Source: an uncultured Bacteroidales bacterium (GTDB lineage Bacteria > Bacteroidota > Bacteroidia > Bacteroidales > UBA932). Taken from it: a stretch of DNA of 64,000 bases. The notes beneath the pieces are model-generated. The model was not told where the DNA came from and ran no database searches. It was given only the letters and a program-made list of their open reading frames with translations. Position numbers and translations under genes: made by a program. Shown piece by piece: positions 59,326 to 64,000 of this stretch (the stretch's first letter is position 1; each line of letters starts with the position of its first letter). Where the stretch lies: the NCBI GenBank assembly GCA_947305645.1, contig CAMZEC010000002.1:1-64000 (forward strand). Direction: 5' to 3'.

Positions 59326-59780
59326 TGGAAGGACGCGAAACCATACACCTTTACACGGATGGCGCTGCCAGCGGCAATCCCGGCCCCGGAGGCTGGGGGG
59401 CCGTGTTGTGCTGCGGCAGCCTTCGCAAGGAGATGAGCGGCGGTTTTTCGCTTACCACGAACAACCGCATGGAACTGCTGGCCGTAATCAAAGGCCTTGA
59501 AGCCATACGCTGGCAGGGTGCCGAGGTGGAGGTATGGAGCGACTCGCAATACATAGTAAATACCATTACCCAGGGCTGGAAACGAAAGAAGAACGGGGAT
59601 CTCTGGGAACGTTACGATGTGCTTGCAAAGAACTTCTCGCTTAAGTTCCACTGGCTAAAGGGACATGCAGGTCATCCCGAAAATGAACGCTGCGACCGTC
59701 TTGCGGTCGAAGCCTATTCCAAGCCAGGCCTACCTCCCGATACCGGATACGAAGAATCAACAGAAAATAAACTTATATAA
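59325..59780 (+). CDS. rnhA: Ribonuclease HI
   Basis: [58 protein letters not shown]. Confidence 0.94.
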   Translation: MEGRETIHLYTDGAASGNPGPGGWGAVLCCGSLRKEMSGGFSLTTNNRMELLAVIKGLEAIRWQGAEVEVWSDSQYIVNTITQGWKRKKNGDLWERYDVLAKNFSLKFHWLKGHAGHPENERCDRLAVEAYSKPGLPPDTGYEESTENKLI

Positions 59781-59781
59781 T

Positions 59782-60873
59782 ATGCAGAAAAGAAAACCCA
59801 TAGTTGGAATAACACAAGGAGACTCCAACGGAATAGGATACGAAGTTATAATCAAGGCGCTTTCCGATCCCAGGGTACTGGAGTTTTTCACTCCTGTCAT
59901 ATACGGATCTTCAAAGCTCTTCGGCTTTTATCGCAAGGGCATTCCCGAGATAGAGCAGATGGATACCAACGTGATTAACGCTGCCGGCGAGGCCAAGCCC
60001 AAGCGAATCAATATACTCAACTGTCTGCCGGACAACGTATTTGCCGAGCCTGGCCAGGCCACTCCTGAATCTGCCCGGGCTGCCATTACTTCCCTCGACA
60101 AGGCTGTTGAAGATATAAAGGCGGGCACCATAGACGTGCTGGTTACCGGCCCCATCAACAAGAAAGCCATGTCCGGCCAGGGCTTCGGGTTCCCCGGGCA
60201 TACCGAGTATCTGCAGCAGCAGTTCGGTGTTAAGGACGTTACTATGCTCATGACCAGTCACAGGCTGCGTCTCGGCGTAGTGACGGGCCATATCCCTCTG
60301 AAAGACGTAGTCCGTTCGATCAGTAAGGAGAAGATACTCAGCAAGCTCAGGCTTATGACACGCTCGCTCAAGGAGGACTTCTGCATTGATCAGCCACGTA
60401 TTGCCGTGCTGAGCCTTAACCCTCACAGCGGTGACGGCGGTCTGCTGGGCTCGGAGGAGCAAGATATTATCATTCCGGCAATTGAGCAGGCTACGGCAGA
60501 AGGCATACTGGCATTCGGACCTTATTCTCCGGACGGATTCTTCGGCCTGGGCCACTATGAGAAGTTCGACGCCACGCTCGCCATGTATCACGATCAGGGC
60601 CTGGCTCCTTTCAAGGCTCTGTCGTTCGAAGACGGGGTTAATTTCACAGCCGGTCTTCCTATAGTGAGAACGTCCCCCGATCACGGAACCGCATTCGAGC
60701 TTGCCGGACGCGACGAGGCTGACCCTCAGTCTATGCGTTCAGCAATTTTTACTGCCGTGGATATCTTCAACGCCCGTCTGGAGTATGCCGAGCTTCAAGA
60801 CGGTAAGATGGAAGAACGTCATTTGGAGGGAACTGAGCGCAGGGAGAGAAGCGGCAGGCCTCAGATAGCATAG
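59782..60873 (+). CDS. pdxA: 4-hydroxythreonine-4-phosphate dehydrogenase
   Basis: VGITQGDSNGIGYEVI; GHTEYLQQQFG; MYHDQGLAPFKALSFEDGVNFTAGLPIVRTSPDHGTAF. Confidence 0.95.
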   Translation: MQKRKPIVGITQGDSNGIGYEVIIKALSDPRVLEFFTPVIYGSSKLFGFYRKGIPEIEQMDTNVINAAGEAKPKRINILNCLPDNVFAEPGQATPESARAAITSLDKAVEDIKAGTIDVLVTGPINKKAMSGQGFGFPGHTEYLQQQFGVKDVTMLMTSHRLRLGVVTGHIPLKDVVRSISKEKILSKLRLMTRSLKEDFCIDQPRIAVLSLNPHSGDGGLLGSEEQDIIIPAIEQATAEGILAFGPYSPDGFFGLGHYEKFDATLAMYHDQGLAPFKALSFEDGVNFTAGLPIVRTSPDHGTAFELAGRDEADPQSMRSAIFTAVDIFNARLEYAELQDGKMEERHLEGTERRERSGRPQIA

Positions 60874-60875
60874 GA

Positions 60876-61529
60876 ATGCTGCGTAAACTGATTGCCGTTC
60901 TTGCTGCTTTGTGCTTGTGCCTGGTTGCGCAGGCGCAATTCGACGTGCGTGTCAGGAATTATATCCAGGACGACATGCGCAAAGACGCGCCCTTTTATGA
61001 TATTGGCAGTGTGACCCGCTTTGTTCCGTCCACTATGCATATGGGCCTCGGGTTCGTTGGAGTCCCTGCCAGGCACGCCCTTTTGGACAGAACTATCGAA
61101 GAAACCCTCTCATACACATTTCTAATAGCGACAGGCTATATCCTGAAGTTTACCGTTTCCCGTCCCCGTCCGGATGGGAGCGACAATACGTCTTTTCCAT
61201 CCGGGCATACTATGATTGCGTTTGTCGGCGCCGAGCTTACGCGTATGGATTACGGATGGGGCTGGGGTGCAGGATCGTATGCTTTTGCGGCGTTCACTGG
61301 TGCGGAACGCCTGTGGGGCGATAAGCACTGGCTTACCGACGTCCTTGCCGGAGCCGGAATCGGCATACTTGCCGCTCACGTCGGCGGCTGGCTTCTGGAG
61401 CCCGTAAAGGACTTGTTCGGCATTCCGACAATCGAATGGGACGGTTTCCGGAAAACGCAGCTGGCCATCGCTCCCGTGGTCGACCCCTTCAGCAACAGCT
61501 ACCTGGCCACTGTTTCCCTTACGTTCTGA
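60876..61529 (+). CDS. PAP2-family phosphatase
   Basis: KFTVSRPRP ... SFPSGHT ... ERLWGDKHWLTDVLAG triad. Confidence 0.9.
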   Translation: MLRKLIAVLAALCLCLVAQAQFDVRVRNYIQDDMRKDAPFYDIGSVTRFVPSTMHMGLGFVGVPARHALLDRTIEETLSYTFLIATGYILKFTVSRPRPDGSDNTSFPSGHTMIAFVGAELTRMDYGWGWGAGSYAFAAFTGAERLWGDKHWLTDVLAGAGIGILAAHVGGWLLEPVKDLFGIPTIEWDGFRKTQLAIAPVVDPFSNSYLATVSLTF

Positions 61530-61634
61530 GGTACTGCCTCCCGGAACTGTAGCCACCCTCGGCTCCATAAGAGGGTGGGGCCCTTTAGGGAGGGGTCGCG
61601 AAGCGACGTTCCGGGAGGCAGTAGCTCGAACGTC
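61521..61634. repeat. Structured element with perfect 16-bp inverted repeats between convergent PAP2 and M64 genes
   Basis: 61532-61547 tactgcctcccggaac / 61608-61623 gttccgggaggcagta; inner ccaccctc/gagggtgg and gtcgcgaagcgac. Confidence 0.87.
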
Positions 61635-62835
61635 AGTCGGTATAGAAACGGATGAGCCGCTCGAGGGCCCGCTGACAGACGGGGCAGAAGCCCTCTGCGC
61701 TGTTCGTCTTCATGCGGCAGTCCTCGCAGCCGCGCCAGACTCCCTTGCTCTTGTAGCCGCCGCCCTCGATGAGTCCTACTCCTTCGTTTCCGACCATATC
61801 TTCCCACTTGCAGCCGAAATCTACCCTGGTCGTGAGATTCTGCTCCCATGGCTCCGTGTCGGCAGGGTAGTAGTCGCCGTACTGGTCGTCGTAGAAGTAC
61901 TCGTCTGCCAGGCCGCCGAAGCTGTGGCCGAACTCATGAACCACCACCGGCTTGAACTTGGCGTGGTGCGCGGTCGTGAGAGTATAGGAGTTGTAGATGC
62001 CGCCACCTCCGTAATTGTCGGTGTTCGCCAGGATTATGATGAGCTCGTACGGAATGCCTGCGATTGCGTCATGCAGGTCCTTTACGTGCAGGGTGGTTAG
62101 GTATCGGTCTGTATAAAAGGTGTTGAAGTGCGAGTGCAGGGGAGTGTCTTTCCATATCTCCCGGCCGGGGATGCTGACCCCGCTCACGGGCGACACGAGG
62201 CCTGCAGCGCGGAAGTTGAAGCGGTCTTTCAGCTGCTTGAACGGCTCATGTGCGAGTATGGACTCCATGGCCGCCCTGGCGTCCCGGTAGAAGGTTTCCA
62301 TCTCTCCGAACGTATATCCCTCGGCCACGATGAGCACGTCGATGCATTTATCGAGGGGGCCGTTAATCATCAGGTCCCTGGAGGCCGTGCTGCACCAGGC
62401 GGGCCGTATGAGTATGTCTGAGGGGTCAACAGGGTGGGTGAAGGAGGCCGTCACTCTGGCGTGCGGGTCGAAGAGCTCCACCGTCACCGTTGCCTTGCTT
62501 TCCGGCATGGGGACGAGGAAGACATTCTCGAAGCTGCGGCTCATGCGAGTGGACTCTTCGGTGGTCTGCCACTCCTGGAACAGGGAACTGAATGACGTGC
62601 GGTAGAGCACCTTTCCGGTGGTGTCGCGTACGGTCACCTGGCCGTTGCCCTTCAGGGGCAGTTCGTCCATGCGGCTGCGGCGGCCGGCCCAGCTGTCCAG
62701 GCTGCGAAGCTCACTCAGGGCGATGCCGGCGTGCGTTGCGTCACCGTAAAAAATGTAATCCAGCCGCAGGGTCTTTTCCTGGGCGAAAAGGGTCGCTGAG
62801 AGCGACATGCAAATGAGTACAAATAATCTCTTCAT
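61633..62835 (-). CDS. M64 family metallopeptidase (IgA peptidase M64-like)
   Basis: HEFGHSFGGLADEYFYDD; signal peptide MKRLFVLICMSLSATLFAQ. Confidence 0.88.
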   Translation of the reverse strand: MKRLFVLICMSLSATLFAQEKTLRLDYIFYGDATHAGIALSELRSLDSWAGRRSRMDELPLKGNGQVTVRDTTGKVLYRTSFSSLFQEWQTTEESTRMSRSFENVFLVPMPESKATVTVELFDPHARVTASFTHPVDPSDILIRPAWCSTASRDLMINGPLDKCIDVLIVAEGYTFGEMETFYRDARAAMESILAHEPFKQLKDRFNFRAAGLVSPVSGVSIPGREIWKDTPLHSHFNTFYTDRYLTTLHVKDLHDAIAGIPYELIIILANTDNYGGGGIYNSYTLTTAHHAKFKPVVVHEFGHSFGGLADEYFYDDQYGDYYPADTEPWEQNLTTRVDFGCKWEDMVGNEGVGLIEGGGYKSKGVWRGCEDCRMKTNSAEGFCPVCQRALERLIRFYTD

Positions 62836-62891
62836 AAAGGCAAAAATACGATTTTTATCTTAAATTTGCAGCACGAAAACTTATAACCATC

Positions 62892-64000
62892 ATGCTACAT
62901 ATACGGACTCGCTCGGAACTGGTAAAATATTGCCTCGATAATAAAGTAGAGATACTTAATTTCCATTACTGCGGATGGGACGGACGTCTCAAAACCCTTA
63001 ACTTCGTAATCCGCGACGAGGAGCATCTTCTTAACATATTGGAAGCAGGCGAACGCGTTGACGGATCCAGCCTTTTCCCCTTCGTTGAGGCGGGTCGCAG
63101 CGACCTTTACGTCGTGCCCCGGTATCGTACCGCCTTCCGAAATCCGTTTGCCGATGTGCCTACTGTTGACCTGCTCTGCTCGTTCTTTAACAGGGACGGC
63201 GATCCTTTCGAGAGCTCTCCGGAGTACGTGCTGCATAAGGCGCACGAGGTATTCAAGGCGCAGACGGGCCTGGAGATGCAGACCATGTGCGAGCTGGAGT
63301 ACTATATTATTGCCGAAGATGACGGAATGTACCCCATTGCCGACCAGAAAGGCTATCACGAGAGCGCTCCGTTCAATAAGTTCGAGGATTTCCGTGTTGA
63401 GGCGGTCCGTTTGATTACCCAGGCGGGCGGAATGGTCAAGTATGCCCATAGCGAGGTGGGTAATTTCCGCATGGACGGCAAGATATACGAGCAGAACGAG
63501 ATCGAGTTCCTGCCGGTAGATATAGAGGAGGCGGCAGAGCAGCTTATCGTTGCAAAATGGATCATGCGCCAGCTGGCTTACGATTACGGGGTGACTATAT
63601 CCTTTGCTCCAAAGATTACTGCAGGCAAGGCCGGTTCCGGCATGCACGTGCACTGCAAGTTTACTAAGGGTGGCAAGAGCGTGATGGCGGAGGGCGGTGA
63701 TATTACCGATACTGTGCGCAAAGCTATCGCGGGATTTATGGATGCAGGTACTTCGCTTCCTGCCTTCGGTAATCCTAATCCTTTGTCTTTCATGCGTCTG
63801 GTGCCCAACCAGGAGGCTCCGACGTCTCTTTGCTGGTCTCACTCCAACCGCAGTGCACTGGTGCGTGTGCCGCTCGGGTGGACCAGTACCAAGGATATGT
63901 CTGCCATTTGTAACCCGCTTGAGAAGCCAGAGGAAAGGGATTTCTCGGACAAGGCGACTTTCGAGTGGAGGGCTTCCGACGCGACCTGCAACACCTATCT
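62892..64000 (+). CDS. glnA: Glutamine synthetase family protein, 3' truncated by window edge
   Basis: Open frame from ATG 62892 to window end: RVDGSSLFPFVEAGRSDLYVVP; TMCELEYYI; FAPKITAGKAGSGMHVHCKF; absent from the ORF track because no stop is in the window. Confidence 0.9.
   Translation, partial: MLHIRTRSELVKYCLDNKVEILNFHYCGWDGRLKTLNFVIRDEEHLLNILEAGERVDGSSLFPFVEAGRSDLYVVPRYRTAFRNPFADVPTVDLLCSFFNRDGDPFESSPEYVLHKAHEVFKAQTGLEMQTMCELEYYIIAEDDGMYPIADQKGYHESAPFNKFEDFRVEAVRLITQAGGMVKYAHSEVGNFRMDGKIYEQNEIEFLPVDIEEAAEQLIVAKWIMRQLAYDYGVTISFAPKITAGKAGSGMHVHCKFTKGGKSVMAEGGDITDTVRKAIAGFMDAGTSLPAFGNPNPLSFMRLVPNQEAPTSLCWSHSNRSALVRVPLGWTSTKDMSAICNPLEKPEERDFSDKATFEWRASDATCNTY

Noticed and set aside
62895-63842. 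315-aa minus-strand ORF listed in the track
   Set aside because: Opposite the strongly supported glutamine synthetase frame on the plus strand, which the track omitted because it lacks a stop in the window.

Overview
64 kb of chromosomal DNA that looks like Bacteroidota, probably Bacteroidales: TAnnTTTG -7 promoter elements, no clear Shine-Dalgarno sites, many lipoproteins, and GLUG, DUF4988, M64 and YitT families. It is densely packed with about 52 protein-coding genes, mostly housekeeping (trpB, recG, prfA, fabF, gyrA, leuS, dnaK, nadD, gmk, fba, corA, galM, recR, pnuC, rpsA, rnz, mltG, recA, rlmN, recX, rnhA, pdxA, glutamine synthetase). I saw no tRNA, rRNA, prophage, CRISPR array or classical defence island. 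The unusual content is repeat biology. (1) A RAYT-like HUH/Y1 transposase gene (35328-36182) is followed 2 nt after its stop by a REP-like hairpin pair; a second copy of the pair lies about 3 kb away after dnaK, sharing a perfect 49-bp unit. (2) A GC-rich repeat with a shared 43-bp core (39/43 identical) is inserted in the same frame into conserved regions of RecG and RlmN, encoding the peptide SERPAIP. A different repeat-like segment sits in frame in a Clp-N domain protein. This resembles Rickettsia palindromic elements. (3) Several multi-hairpin elements with perfect 12-21 bp terminal inverted repeats fill intergenic gaps, often stop-to-stop between convergent genes. (4) About a dozen genes start only 4-8 nt after the -7 element, implying leaderless mRNAs. 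(5) An M28 peptidase-like protein fused to a TonB C-terminal domain has lost nearly all expected metal ligands. The ORF track omits the glutamine synthetase gene at 62892-64000 because it runs off the window. Family calls come from recognised motifs, not database searches.
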